Origin: JAJECS01 sp965219705
Lineage (GTDB): Bacteria; Chloroflexota; UBA11872
Direction: 5' to 3'
Assembly (NCBI GenBank): GCA_965219705.1
Contig: OZ244789.1
Location: 248,001-312,000 of the forward strand
DNA length: 64,000 nucleotides
In this document: positions 18,965-28,516 of the stretch, piece by piece
Position numbering within the stretch: the first letter of the stretch is position 1
How the letters are laid out: the number at the start of each line of letters is the position of its first letter
Position numbers and translations under genes: made by a program
Notes under the pieces: generated by a model
What the model was told of the DNA's origin: nothing
The model's input: only the letters and a program-made list of their open reading frames with translations
Databases searched by the model: none

Positions 18965-20436
18965 AACTCGACATCGTCCAGCGGCCAAATCGGCCGCCGG
19001 AGGCGCGTGTAGGTGTGCTCGCGCGGATCGAAGCGGTGCTGCGCCGGGAACGCGACCCGATGCACGCTGCCGGCGATGGGCTCGTAGGCGCCGCGGAAGT
19101 GGTTGGCGGACTTGACGCCGATCCAGGACAGGCGCTCGGGCTCGAAGCCGAGCATGCGCGGACCCTCCAAGTCGAACACCTGCATGCGGAGGCTCGCCAC
19201 GGCGACGTGGACGCCGCCGATGCGCAGCAGCGCCGTCGGACCGAAGTTCTGCACCATGCCCGTATACATCGGTCCTGAGATCGGGAATCGCAGGTCCAGC
19301 AGACGCTCCACCACGGCCGTGACGCGCAGGGCCGGCCCCTGATCGGGGGCCGACTTGCCGCCGATATCCACGGTCACTTCGGCGCCCTCGCCGGCCTGCT
19401 GGGCAATGCCCACGACCTCCGGGTCGCACAGGGTGACGATGAGCGCGTTGGTAAGGCCGGCGTCCAGAAACGCCCGGAGCATGCCGACCGAATCGCCGGG
19501 CGCGCCGCCGCCGGGATTGTCCTGGGGATCGCCAAACACGGCCGGCCAGCGGTTCACGGCCCGCGCCGCCTGCAGCGCGTCATCCCAGGATTCGAGGTCG
19601 GGCAGGAACTTCTCACGCTGCGCGAAGATCCAGCCGCCCAGCGCTTCGGCTTCGCGCCGCGCCAAGGCTTCGTCCCGGTCGGCGACGACGATGACGGACG
19701 ATCCGGCGTCGTGAATGTCGGCCCACGGGAACCCCGGCGCCACCGACGCGGTGAGAATCCCGGGCTGCGTCTCCAGCGAGTGAGCGCGGCCGATGATCGT
19801 GTCGAACGGCTCGCGTCCCGTGAACTGACCGCCGGTCCAGAGCATGGGGAGTTGCCGCCAGGCCATGACGGGCGATAGCTCGCCGCGAAGCGTCCCGACG
19901 ATCATGGCCGAGGCTTCGAGTCCTCGCTCCAGGAAATCGGTGTGCGGGTAGTTGTCACAAGGAATCAGCGCGGTTGTGGTGTCGCACATGCGCTGGCTGA
20001 TGTTCCCGTGGAGGTCCAGCGTGGCGATGACGGGCGGTTCGCTGCCGATCACCTCGCGGATGCCGCTGAGCAGGTCACCCTCGCCGTCCTCGACGTCTTC
20101 GATGACCATCGCGCCGTGCAGGTCCAGCAGCACGCCATCGATAGGACCAAGGTTGGCCAGGCGCTCCAGAAACTCGGTCTTCAACCGCCGCCACGCGTCG
20201 GCGTCCACCGGCGCCGACGGCTCGGCAAACGTCCACAGCACGGGCGCCAGCTCGAAGTTGTATTCCTCGGCGCCCGCGATGAATCCCCCGGCGCCGGAGT
20301 TGACGCCGCGATGGACGGCCATGACCTCCTCACCCCGCAGGAGTCCGCGGCCGGTCTCCGAAAACGCCTCGTACGGCGTCGCGACGGGCGTGAACGAGCT
20401 CGATTCGTGCGCGATGGCGCCGATAGCAATTCGCAT
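18961..20436 (-). CDS. M81 family metallopeptidase (MlrC-like)
   Basis: The product, MRIAIGAIAHESSSF onward (491 residues), belongs to the MlrC/DUF1485-DUF1486 family named after microcystinase C. Metal-site motifs are visible: HESSSF near the start, GVLLDLHGAM and IATLDLHGN. The C-terminal MlrC domain has GGKSAPDQGPALRVTAV. An in-frame ATG 39 bases upstream (20475) gives an extra 13 residues, but the family normally begins at the chosen Met. Family members hydrolyse peptides or amide-containing small molecules; the substrate here is unknown. Confidence 0.88.
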   Translation of the reverse strand: MRIAIGAIAHESSSFTPVATPYEAFSETGRGLLRGEEVMAVHRGVNSGAGGFIAGAEEYNFELAPVLWTFAEPSAPVDADAWRRLKTEFLERLANLGPIDGVLLDLHGAMVIEDVEDGEGDLLSGIREVIGSEPPVIATLDLHGNISQRMCDTTTALIPCDNYPHTDFLERGLEASAMIVGTLRGELSPVMAWRQLPMLWTGGQFTGREPFDTIIGRAHSLETQPGILTASVAPGFPWADIHDAGSSVIVVADRDEALARREAEALGGWIFAQREKFLPDLESWDDALQAARAVNRWPAVFGDPQDNPGGGAPGDSVGMLRAFLDAGLTNALIVTLCDPEVVGIAQQAGEGAEVTVDIGGKSAPDQGPALRVTAVVERLLDLRFPISGPMYTGMVQNFGPTALLRIGGVHVAVASLRMQVFDLEGPRMLGFEPERLSWIGVKSANHFRGAYEPIAGSVHRVAFPAQHRFDPREHTYTRLRRPIWPLDDVEF

Positions 20437-20460
20437 GGGCAAAGTCTTGGGCAGGGTGTT

Positions 20461-20499
20461 GGCGAACCGTGGCACGCGTTCGCGCCGAACGTCAACGCG
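20461..20499. repeat. direct repeat, copy 1
   Basis: This copy and 21441-21480 share a perfect 15-base block (ggcgaaccgtggcac) and a perfect 19-base block (cgcgccgaacgtcaacgcg), separated by five or six differing bases. They lie in the same orientation and bracket the HsdR fragment and the VapBC pair. Each copy contains a minus-strand stop codon that ends a gene: the HsdR fragment here, and the exported protein at the other copy. Confidence 0.85.
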
Positions 20500-20665
20500 C
20501 TCGGGCGCGCTCCTCGCGGTGTTTCAGCACGACCCGGCCGTAGTCGGCGCGTTCGGCCCTCGCTGCATCGGGCGCGATGTCCGGTCGCTGGGCCACGCGC
20601 CAGCCGAGGCCGGCGAGCCACTCAAGCCCGGTCTGTTCGACGTCGGCTTCGGTGAGGGTGGTCAT
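20492..20665 (-). pseudogene. N-terminal fragment of type I restriction enzyme HsdR
   Basis: The 57-residue open frame begins MTTLTEADVEQTGLEWLAGL and continues with GWRVAQRPDIAPD and ERADYGRVVL. This is the characteristic start of type I restriction endonuclease R subunits, which normally run to about 1000 residues. The frame stops soon after at a direct-repeat copy, so the nuclease and motor domains are missing. It starts inside the 3' end of the vapC gene. It is a remnant of a restriction system lost by recombination. Confidence 0.8.
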
Positions 20666-21080
20666 GGGTTTCCCAGGGGTTGATAACGTCGACTCCCAGT
20701 CCCTCGAAGTCCCGGATATTCCGGGTGGCGACCGCCAAGCCATGGGTCCGGGCCGTCCCTGCGATGAGGATGTCGGTGAGGTCGGGGGAACGACCAGTGC
20801 GGACAGCGTTCGCCCGAAATCGCGCGGCCCACTCTGCACTTGCCCGATCGATCGACAGGATGCGTTCCGCGTAATCCGTGAGGAACCGTGACAGATCCGC
20901 TCGCAGCCGCTCCCGGCGCCGGCCCGGCGGCGCAAGCTGCAACCCGAACTCCAACTCGTGCACGATCAGAGACGACAGCCAGAACGCGGCCGGTCGAGCC
21001 AGGAAGTCGATGACCAGTGAACTGGGGCGCCGCTTGGTCACTTCGGACACGACATTGGTGTCCAGAAGAAATCCGCTCAC
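20622..21080 (-). CDS. vapC: PIN-domain toxin (VapC family)
   Basis: A 152-residue predicted Mg-dependent ribonuclease toxin. The acidic residues of PIN domains are present: D7 in LLDTNVVSE, E42 in VHELEFG, D103 in DLTDILIAG and D124 in TRNIRDFEGLGV. It overlaps the upstream antitoxin by four bases, the usual arrangement for coupled translation. The last ~15 residues (rich in His and Arg) go beyond the usual fold end and overlap the HsdR fragment. Confidence 0.92.
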   Translation of the reverse strand: MSGFLLDTNVVSEVTKRRPSSLVIDFLARPAAFWLSSLIVHELEFGLQLAPPGRRRERLRADLSRFLTDYAERILSIDRASAEWAARFRANAVRTGRSPDLTDILIAGTARTHGLAVATRNIRDFEGLGVDVINPWETHDHPHRSRRRTDRA

Positions 21081-21373
21081 TCGTCTCCCCAGTCGTCGTC
21101 ATCCCAATCCGCGAAGGGAATCTCGCGACCGGAGTCGCCGCCGCGGTCGGGGATTTCAAGATTCGTTCCGCGCGGCATGTTCTCAATCAGCCATTGGCCC
21201 AACGGCTTCTGCGGCGGCTCCTTCTCCTCCCACACCGCCGCGGGCACGACGATGAAGGGCTTGCGCGTACCGATGCGCTGCGGCCCTTCGCTCTCGGCCA
21301 GGCGAAGCACCTCGGACAACTTCGCCTTGGCCTCGGCGACAGTCCAGACGCGGCGGGGTTCGGAAGCCATCAC
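21077..21373 (-). CDS. Phd/YefM-type antitoxin
   Basis: A 98-residue partner of the PIN toxin. The N-terminal part (RRVWTVAEAKAKLSEVLRLA) fits the Phd/YefM DNA-binding fold. The C-terminal part is rich in Asp and Trp (FADWDDDDWGDE) and probably wraps the toxin. It is first in the operon, so it should repress its own promoter. The short AT-rich stretch around 21400-21415, with repeated tctagact-like bases, is a candidate operator. Confidence 0.85.
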   Translation of the reverse strand: MMASEPRRVWTVAEAKAKLSEVLRLAESEGPQRIGTRKPFIVVPAAVWEEKEPPQKPLGQWLIENMPRGTNLEIPDRGGDSGREIPFADWDDDDWGDE

Positions 21374-21440
21374 GGCTGATCTCCCAGGTCGGCCGGTTCT
21401 AGTCTAGACTAGACTATTCCAGGTCGCGACGCGACTAGCC

Positions 21441-21480
21441 GGCGAACCGTGGCACACAACCCGCGCCGAACGTCAACGCG
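21441..21480. repeat. direct repeat, copy 2
   Basis: This is the second copy of the 39-40-base repeat at 20461-20499, with 34 identical bases in two blocks. It contains the stop codon of the exported protein gene to its right. With copy 1 it brackets about 0.94 kb holding the VapBC pair and the HsdR fragment. Confidence 0.85.
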
Positions 21481-21991
21481 CCGCCGCGCGCTCCGTCCCG
21501 TGTCTCGCGCGGGCTCGGCGGCGGCGGCCGGTGTAGGCGTGGGCGGCGACGGCCAGTACGAATACGCTGCCCACGGCGACGGTCGGCCATATCCATGTGC
21601 CGGGCGTCAGCCGCAGCCGGTGGGCGTAGGTCATCGGGCCGGCGCCTGCCGTGACGTCGACCTGGATGGTCCAGTCGACGTCGTCCGGCGCGCGCTCGAT
21701 CATCTCGTAGACCGTGCCGGTGAAGAGCGCGTCCCAGGGACCCAGCAGCCCGTCGGGCGTCAGGGCGACGATCGAGACCTGGGCGTCGCTGACCCGCTCG
21801 CCGCTGCCCAGTTCGCGCAGGTCGATGGAGTAGTCGAGCCAGCCGTCGGTGAGAATGGCGAAGGCCCGGACCTGGTAGGGACCGCGGTCGCCGCTGAAGA
21901 CTAGGCTGCCGCCGTGCGCGGCCACGGCGCTCGGCAGCGCGACCATGACGAGGGCCGCGACGATCAGGACCGCCGCTCGGCGCCTTGTCAT
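21473..21991 (-). CDS. exported membrane-anchored protein, unknown function
   Basis: The ATG at 21991 is preferred because GGAG lies eight bases upstream and a signal peptide follows (MTRRRAAVLIVAAL, cleavage near AVAAHGG). An earlier frame start at 22090 lacks this. The 172-residue product has a beta-rich extracellular part beginning HGGSLVFSGDRGPY and ends with a single helix (WPTVAVGSVFVLAVAAHAY) and an Arg-rich cytoplasmic tail. The fold resembles FixH/YtkA-like domains only by general appearance. It is co-directional with the thioredoxin-fold lipoprotein upstream, about 320 bases away. Confidence 0.75.
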   Translation of the reverse strand: MTRRRAAVLIVAALVMVALPSAVAAHGGSLVFSGDRGPYQVRAFAILTDGWLDYSIDLRELGSGERVSDAQVSIVALTPDGLLGPWDALFTGTVYEMIERAPDDVDWTIQVDVTAGAGPMTYAHRLRLTPGTWIWPTVAVGSVFVLAVAAHAYTGRRRRARARHGTERAAAR

Positions 21992-22103
21992 AAGCAGGCT
22001 CCGCCGCCTCATCGAAGCTGGGTCCCCCGGGACAAGAGACCTTTGCACAACTGGTCGACATCCCACTCCGAAGCCTCGAATCACCCTCACCCTAGCCCTC
22101 GCC

Positions 22104-22236
22104 CTTCAAGGGAGAGCGGATAGGGCCTGGTCTCCAGCCTCCGCTAGAGGGGTTACGCAAAGGTCTCCTTCTTCAAGGGAGAGGGGACAAGGCCCGCTCT
22201 CCAGCCTCCGCTGGAGGGGCTACGCAAAGGTCTCCC
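22104..22236. repeat. 67-base tandem repeat, two units
   Basis: Unit one (22104-22170) and unit two (22171-22236) both run from cttcaagggagag through ctccagcctccgct and end with acgcaaaggtctcc. They differ at about ten positions. The gcaaaggtctcc-type end and the following cgcgggaatgacg appear again, altered, near 23420-23455. The repeats occupy the gap between two exported-protein genes and encode nothing recognisable. Confidence 0.85.
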
Positions 22237-22309
22237 CCGTATCGCGTACGGGGCAGGCTCTTCGCGGGAATGACGGACCAAAGTGACTAACTTCCAAGAC
22301 GGGCGCCTC

Positions 22310-23260
22310 TCACGATCCGGTCCCAGTCGAGCCCACCACGCGCTGGAGCGCGGCTTCGATCTCCGGGGCTCCCACCAGACCCTCGAACCGCGCGCTGACG
22401 ACACCGGCTTCGTCAATCACGAACACCCAGGGTTCCGTTTGAAGGCTCCAGGCCCGAAAGGCCGGCGTGGGTACCAGCCGACCCTCCGTCCGGGCAATCT
22501 CCAGGTCGAAGGGCTCGAGGTGGATGAACCGCACACGGTCGCCGAAGGTCTCGTGCAGCGACGCCACCTCGTCGTAGACCGGGCCGCACATCTGCGAGAC
22601 GCAGAAACTCGGCGTGCTGAACTGCACCACGAGTGGGCGCGCCTCCGCGAGGGCGTCGGACACGGTGACGGCGTACATATCCAGCACGGGTTCGACGGCG
22701 CTGGACAGCAGCTCGACATCGGCAACGTCGTCCAGGGTGAGGTGATCGATCGGCAGCGCGGCGGCGCCAACGCCCAACGCCGCCGGCTGCGGAATGACGT
22801 TGAAGGCGGCTCGCGCACGAAAGGCCTGGGAATCGGGCGGATCGACGGTCAACTCCGCCGACCAGATTCCGGGCGTGTCGAAGTCGGCCGCCTCCACCAC
22901 GTAGTAACCCCGCGCATCGACGTGCATGTGGACGAACCCGTCGTCATGGATATGCGGGGTGGACGTGCGCGTCTCGTGGAATGTCCCGGCACGCGCGAGC
23001 TTGAAGTGCGTCGATTCACCGTCGAGCAGCGAGAACCGCACATCGACCCTGGCCTGCTCGATGCCGACGCCGTCGTTCGTCACCACGGTGAACGGGAAGC
23101 GGTTGGGGCCAACCACGAATTCCCTGGCAGTGAGGAAGACGTTGACATCGGCACGCTCGGCCGGCTCTCCGCACGCGCCGGACGCGACCCCGGCGGCAGC
23201 GGCCCCGACGCCCAAGAGCAATCGGCGCCGCGATATGCCAATTGACGCTGGGCTTCTCAC
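22310..23260 (-). CDS. Tat/lipoprotein-type exported thioredoxin-fold protein
   Basis: The 316-residue product starts with a twin-arginine-like signal (SRRRLLLGVGAAAAG) and a possible lipobox ending ASGAC. The first half is a beta-rich domain with a His pair (HIHDDGFVHMHV). The second half looks like a thioredoxin or SCO fold: a FSTPSFCVSQMCGPVYDE segment, RVRFIHLEPFD and TEPWVFVIDEAG. The two cysteines are spaced CX4C rather than the CX3C of SCO1 or CX2C of thioredoxin. A role in extracytoplasmic redox or copper handling is plausible but unproven. The start is GTG. Confidence 0.75.
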   Translation of the reverse strand: MRSPASIGISRRRLLLGVGAAAAGVASGACGEPAERADVNVFLTAREFVVGPNRFPFTVVTNDGVGIEQARVDVRFSLLDGESTHFKLARAGTFHETRTSTPHIHDDGFVHMHVDARGYYVVEAADFDTPGIWSAELTVDPPDSQAFRARAAFNVIPQPAALGVGAAALPIDHLTLDDVADVELLSSAVEPVLDMYAVTVSDALAEARPLVVQFSTPSFCVSQMCGPVYDEVASLHETFGDRVRFIHLEPFDLEIARTEGRLVPTPAFRAWSLQTEPWVFVIDEAGVVSARFEGLVGAPEIEAALQRVVGSTGTGS

Positions 23261-23408
23261 CGACGCCCACAGTCCGGCGGCGGCAAGCTGATACCCTCGT
23301 GACTCATTGACGCATACGCCCTCGCACTATAGAGACGTTTGCGGACTCCGGTCAGGCTAAGGCTGTCCGTGGCGACCCCTGCGTGGTTCCAGATTGGGTC
23401 GGGCCTGG

Positions 23409-23428
23409 ATTCCCGCTTTCGCGGGAAT
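23409..23428. repeat. REP-like palindrome
   Basis: An eight-base perfect inverted repeat (attcccgc / gcgggaat) with a four-base loop sits in the divergent gap before the DtxR-type gene. The same gcgggaatgacg sequence occurs at 22264-22275. Hairpins of this kind are commonly dispersed in GC-rich genomes. Confidence 0.7.
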
Positions 23429-23475
23429 GACGCGGGGTTACGCAGAGGTTTCACGATAGCGGGCAAGTCGGGCTG

Positions 23476-24171
23476 GTGGCCGGACCCAAACTGACCGAAA
23501 GCGATCAGGATCACCTGCGTGCGATCTACGACGCTGGGGGCGCGCGGGCGCAGATCCCGATGGGCCGCGTCGCCAAGGTCGTGGGGAACTCGCCGGCAAC
23601 GGTCACCGTGGCGGTTAAGCGGCTGCATGCTCGCGGTCTGGTGGACTATGAGCGCTACAAGGGCGTGCGCCTCATGCCGGAAGGTGAGCGGCTCGCCTTG
23701 GAAATGGTGCGGCACCACCGCCTGATCGAACGTTTCCTCGTCGAGTTCCTGGGCTACGACTGGAAGGACGTGCATGAGGAGGCCGACCGCCTGGAGCACG
23801 CAATCTCGGAAGAGCTTGAGCGCCGCATCGCGGCCAGGGTCTCAGACCCCACCACCGACCCACACGGGGACCTCATTCCAACCGAGGATCTCGAAGCCGT
23901 GGACGATGGGGCCTTCACACTGACCACGACCGAAGCGGGTCGGCAAGTGACGGTGGCGCGAGTGTCCGACCGTGACCGCGCCATCCTGGCCTACCTCACC
24001 GAAATCGGCCTGGTGCCGGGAGTGAGCGTCCAAGTGCAGGAGCGCCTGCCCTTCGACGGTCCGCTCGAAATCCGCATCGGCGACCGGACCCACCACCTGG
24101 GACGGTCCGTCTCCGATCGAGTATTCGTGCTGCCGGATCTCTCGGACGCGGCAGCCGACGTCGACGGCTGA
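23476..24171 (+). CDS. DtxR/MntR-family metal-dependent regulator
   Basis: A 231-residue metal-sensing repressor. Residues 1-75 form the winged helix, 76-150 the dimerisation and metal domain, and the rest an SH3/FeoA-like domain (DRAILAYLTEIGLVPG). Metal ligands are seen: H80/H81 and E85 in RHHRLIERFL, and H100, D104, E107 and H108 in VHEEADRLEH. The position occupied by Cys in DtxR/IdeR is Asp here, as in MntR, which favours manganese sensing. The start is GTG. It is divergent from the exported thioredoxin-fold gene, a possible target. Confidence 0.9.
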   Translation: MAGPKLTESDQDHLRAIYDAGGARAQIPMGRVAKVVGNSPATVTVAVKRLHARGLVDYERYKGVRLMPEGERLALEMVRHHRLIERFLVEFLGYDWKDVHEEADRLEHAISEELERRIAARVSDPTTDPHGDLIPTEDLEAVDDGAFTLTTTEAGRQVTVARVSDRDRAILAYLTEIGLVPGVSVQVQERLPFDGPLEIRIGDRTHHLGRSVSDRVFVLPDLSDAAADVDG

Positions 24172-24306
24172 GGCGTTTCCGATCTAGCTGAATTTCGCGA
24201 GATTGGCTCGCAGGGCGCGTGCCGCACTGCCGCTCCGGGCTGAAATCGGCCAGTCCCGGCTATCCATTGCCAGTGCGCGGAGTATCGACCGCCACAGCGC
24301 CAGGCA

Positions 24307-24344
24307 CGAAAAGGCCGAGGCCCCGCGCAAAGGCGGGGCCTCGA
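24307..24344 (-). terminator. intrinsic terminator of groEL
   Basis: On the minus strand a ten-base perfect stem (24317-24326 with 24333-24342, gaggccccgc / gcggggcctc) with a six-base loop is followed by ccttttcg. It lies about 20 bases beyond the groEL stop. Confidence 0.85.
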
Positions 24345-24363
24345 ACCGTTTCGTCCGCTTCGC

Positions 24364-26022
<1,659 letters not shown>

Positions 26023-26168
26023 TCTGTCGTTCCTCCGACCAGCCCGTTATCGGTGCAGGCGCGTCGGCGGCCTCGGGCAAGCGGCCGGTGAGGGCGCGCC
26101 GACGCTACAGCAAGGGCTGAAGGGTGTATTCGCGCGCATCAAAAGGCGCGCAGAGTCCGTCCCGCAAA

Positions 26169-26198
26169 ATTGTAGGGAGCGTCGGAGTCGAGCGTCAA
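26169..26198 (-). promoter_or_regulatory. sigma-70-type promoter for groEL
   Basis: On the minus strand TTGACG (26193-26198) and TACAAT (26169-26174) are separated by 18 bases. The leader to the groEL ATG is about 140 bases and contains a GC hairpin (gcgcgc at 26132-26137 with 26146-26151). No CIRCE-type inverted repeat was found between the promoter and the gene. Confidence 0.65.
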
Positions 26199-26306
26199 GC
26201 CTGATTCGCCGTCGGCCATGCCGTGCGCCGGGTCCGGAAGTCGTGGCGTTGTGGCGGTTTCTCGGGGCGTGCCACACTGATGGACCCTTCCGGGACGGCT
26301 TGAGCC

Positions 26307-26744
26307 ATGCGCCTTTCAATGCGAAGCGACTACGGGGTCCGCGCCCTCACGGACCTGGCGATGCATCACGGGCAGGGACCGATCCAGAGCGCGGACGTGG
26401 CGAGGCGCATGGCGATCCCGCCGGTGTACCTGGACCAGGTGTTCAGTGCGCTGCGAAAGGCAGGGTTGGTGCGCAGCACGCGCGGTCCGCAAGGCGGCCA
26501 CGAGCTGGCCCGCGGACCCGACGCCATCACCATGGGCGATATCGTGACAGTGCTCGAGGGCCCGCTGCCGATCCTCGATTGCCTCGAAGACGCCTCGGCC
26601 TGCGAGCTCGTGGATACCTGCTCCCAGCGGCCCGTCTGGGGGCGCGTGCGCCAGGCGATCTTGACCTCGCTCGCGGAGGTGAGCCTCGCTGATCTTGCCC
26701 TCGACATGCAGGAAGCCCGCCGGCGACCCGCCTACAGCATCTAG
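26307..26744 (+). CDS. Rrf2-family transcriptional regulator (IscR-like)
   Basis: A 145-residue regulator. The N-terminal winged helix (MRSDYGVRALTDLAMHH) includes the GPQGGHELAR wing. Three cysteines, C92, C99 and C105, match the spacing of the Fe-S ligands of IscR. It heads a run with the JAMM peptidase (two-base gap) and larE, so it probably senses Fe-S or cysteine status and controls these sulfur genes. Confidence 0.92.
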   Translation: MRLSMRSDYGVRALTDLAMHHGQGPIQSADVARRMAIPPVYLDQVFSALRKAGLVRSTRGPQGGHELARGPDAITMGDIVTVLEGPLPILDCLEDASACELVDTCSQRPVWGRVRQAILTSLAEVSLADLALDMQEARRRPAYSI

Positions 26745-26746
26745 CC

Positions 26747-27181
26747 ATGCCGCTGGAAATATCCCGCCGCCAGCTGGATGACATGGTGGCCCACGCCCGC
26801 GACGAAGCGCCCTTGGAGTGCTGCGGAATCATCGCCGGCACGGGCGACCGCGCTTTGGCGACCTACCGCACCCGCAACATCGACGAGAGCCGGGTGCACT
26901 ACACGATCCATCCCGAGGATCACTACCGGGCGACACGTGAGATCGAGGACGTGCACGAGTGGGATGTCCTCGGGTTCTATCACTCCCATCCCGCGAGCGA
27001 GGCGTTTCCCTCCCCCACCGACATCCGGCATGCGCTGGAGTCGGGCTACAGCGAGGTCTCGCGCTTCGTGATCGTCTCGCTGGCCGACCCGAGCGTCCCG
27101 GTGGCCCGATCGTTCTGGCTCACCGGCGGCAAGGTGGAAGAAGAGCCGCTGGCAATCGTCTCAGACGGAGCAGCCGATTAG
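26747..27181 (+). CDS. JAMM/MPN+ metallopeptidase (M67, Mec-like)
   Basis: A 144-residue single-domain zinc peptidase. The JAMM motif is complete: an upstream Glu in the ECCGII block, then HSHPASEAFPSPTD with both His and the Asp. Bacterial proteins of this size (Mec-type) release cysteine or trim the C-terminus of ubiquitin-like sulfur carriers. No carrier gene is next to it, but the Rrf2 and LarE neighbours point to sulfur metabolism. Confidence 0.9.
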   Translation: MPLEISRRQLDDMVAHARDEAPLECCGIIAGTGDRALATYRTRNIDESRVHYTIHPEDHYRATREIEDVHEWDVLGFYHSHPASEAFPSPTDIRHALESGYSEVSRFVIVSLADPSVPVARSFWLTGGKVEEEPLAIVSDGAAD

Positions 27182-27266
27182 CACCGCCGCGCCGGCGCGC
27201 AGCTACACGCCCCTTGTCGCGGTCGAGGCCCCGCTCGACGACAAGCTTGATGCGCTGCGACAGAGC

Positions 27267-28061
27267 TTGCGGCGCATGGCGCGCGTGGTGGTGGCGTATT
27301 CGGGCGGTGTGGACAGCAGCCTGCTGGCCAAAGTGGCGCATGACGCTCTCGGCGACCAGGCGGTGGCCGTGACCGCGCTTTCAGCCAGCCTGGCGGAATC
27401 CGAGCGCGCCGCGGCGGCGCGGGTGGCGACAGAGATCGGCATTCGCCACGAGCTGATCGTGACCAGCGAGCTCGACAACGCCGCCTATCGGCGCAACGAC
27501 CGCATGCGCTGCTTCCATTGCAAGGCCGAGCTCTTCGACTGCCTGCAACGCTACGCCGACGAGCATGGGATTCCCTTCATGGTCTACGGCCCGGTGGTGG
27601 ACGATTTGGGCGATTTCCGCCCGGGCATGGCGGCCAGCCGGCAGCGTGGGGCTCGCGCGCCTATGGTGGAAGCCGGCCTGCGCAAAGCCGACGTCCGCGA
27701 GCTGGCCCGCCGCTTCGACCTGCCCACGTGGAACAAGCCGGCACAGGCATGCCTGGCATCGCGCGTGGCCTATGGAACGGAGGTGACCGTGGAGCGCTTG
27801 AGCCAGGTCGAGCGCGCCGAAGCGCTGCTGCGGGAGGAAGGGCTGCACGAGCTGCGGGTGCGCCACCACGACGCCATCGCCCGGATCGAGGTGCCCGCCG
27901 AGGCGCTGCCGCGGCTGGTCGCCGACCCGGAGCGCCGCCGCCGTATCGTGGCCGGCATCAAGGCGCTCGGATTCGCCTTCGTCACGCTCGACCTGGAAGG
28001 CTTCCGCTCGGGATCGATGAACGAGGCGCTGCCCATCGCCGACGAGGGCGCCGGCGCCTAA
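27267..28061 (+). CDS. larE: LarE-type ATP-dependent sacrificial sulfur transferase
   Basis: The protein belongs to the PP-loop family: SGGVDSS at 12-18, RCFHCK at 81-86 and PAQACLASR with C162, the cysteine that in LarE donates its sulfur to the nickel-pincer cofactor. The only ATG/GTG/TTG in register is the TTG at 27267. LarE-like sequence continues upstream of it (LDDKLDALRQSL), so the true start may be an ATT at 27177 that overlaps the JAMM stop. No larA, larB or larC is in the window, so the sulfur acceptor is uncertain. Confidence 0.9.
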   Translation: MRRMARVVVAYSGGVDSSLLAKVAHDALGDQAVAVTALSASLAESERAAAARVATEIGIRHELIVTSELDNAAYRRNDRMRCFHCKAELFDCLQRYADEHGIPFMVYGPVVDDLGDFRPGMAASRQRGARAPMVEAGLRKADVRELARRFDLPTWNKPAQACLASRVAYGTEVTVERLSQVERAEALLREEGLHELRVRHHDAIARIEVPAEALPRLVADPERRRRIVAGIKALGFAFVTLDLEGFRSGSMNEALPIADEGAGA

Positions 28062-28114
28062 GCCGTCCGCGTCCCGAGATGCGGCAACGGGTGGCGCTCA
28101 GCGCTTGAGCCGGC

Positions 28115-28516
28115 TCATCCCAGGTGAACGTGCTGTATGACGACGCCCAGCCCGGACGCTCGCGCCAGTCGCCCGTCGGCCGTCACCAGCGGGGCGCCAT
28201 GGGCGTGGGCGGTGGCAACGTAGAAGGCGTCGTAGGCGCTGATTTTCCGGTAATACTGCCAGGCCAAGGGAGCCACGGTTCGGTGCGAGATGCGGTCCAC
28301 CGGCCACTGGCAGAGGTCATCGACGACCATCCGCGCCCGCGCTTCGTGAAGGTGTCCACGCAGCACCGCCCGCCGCACCACCGACAGCACCTCCGCGTCC
28401 ATCAACTCCGGCGTGACCAACGAAGCGCTCTCGATGATGTTTGCCACCGTCACGCCAAGGGGCGTCCGCAGCAGGTATTCGACCGCCACGGATGCATCGA
28501 CGACGTAGCGGGTCAC
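28115..28516 (-). CDS. vapC: PIN-domain toxin (VapC family), second pair
   Basis: The GTG at 28516 is chosen because it overlaps the antitoxin stop by four bases and starts the PIN fold (MTRYVVDASVAVEYL). The 133-residue product has D7, a Glu in the TPELMDAEV block, the Asp of ISAYDAFYVA and the end-strand Asp in LVTADGRLARAS. A longer frame to 28621 is not supported. It is a predicted site-specific RNase toxin. Confidence 0.9.
   Translation of the reverse strand: MTRYVVDASVAVEYLLRTPLGVTVANIIESASLVTPELMDAEVLSVVRRAVLRGHLHEARARMVVDDLCQWPVDRISHRTVAPLAWQYYRKISAYDAFYVATAHAHGAPLVTADGRLARASGLGVVIQHVHLG

Noticed and set aside
22104..22236. CRISPR array
   Set aside because: Only two adjacent units with no regular unique spacers and no cas genes; it is a simple tandem repeat. 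No CRISPR was seen elsewhere.
26023..26306. CIRCE element upstream of groEL
   Set aside because: No TTAGCACTC-type inverted repeat was found; only a short GC hairpin is present.
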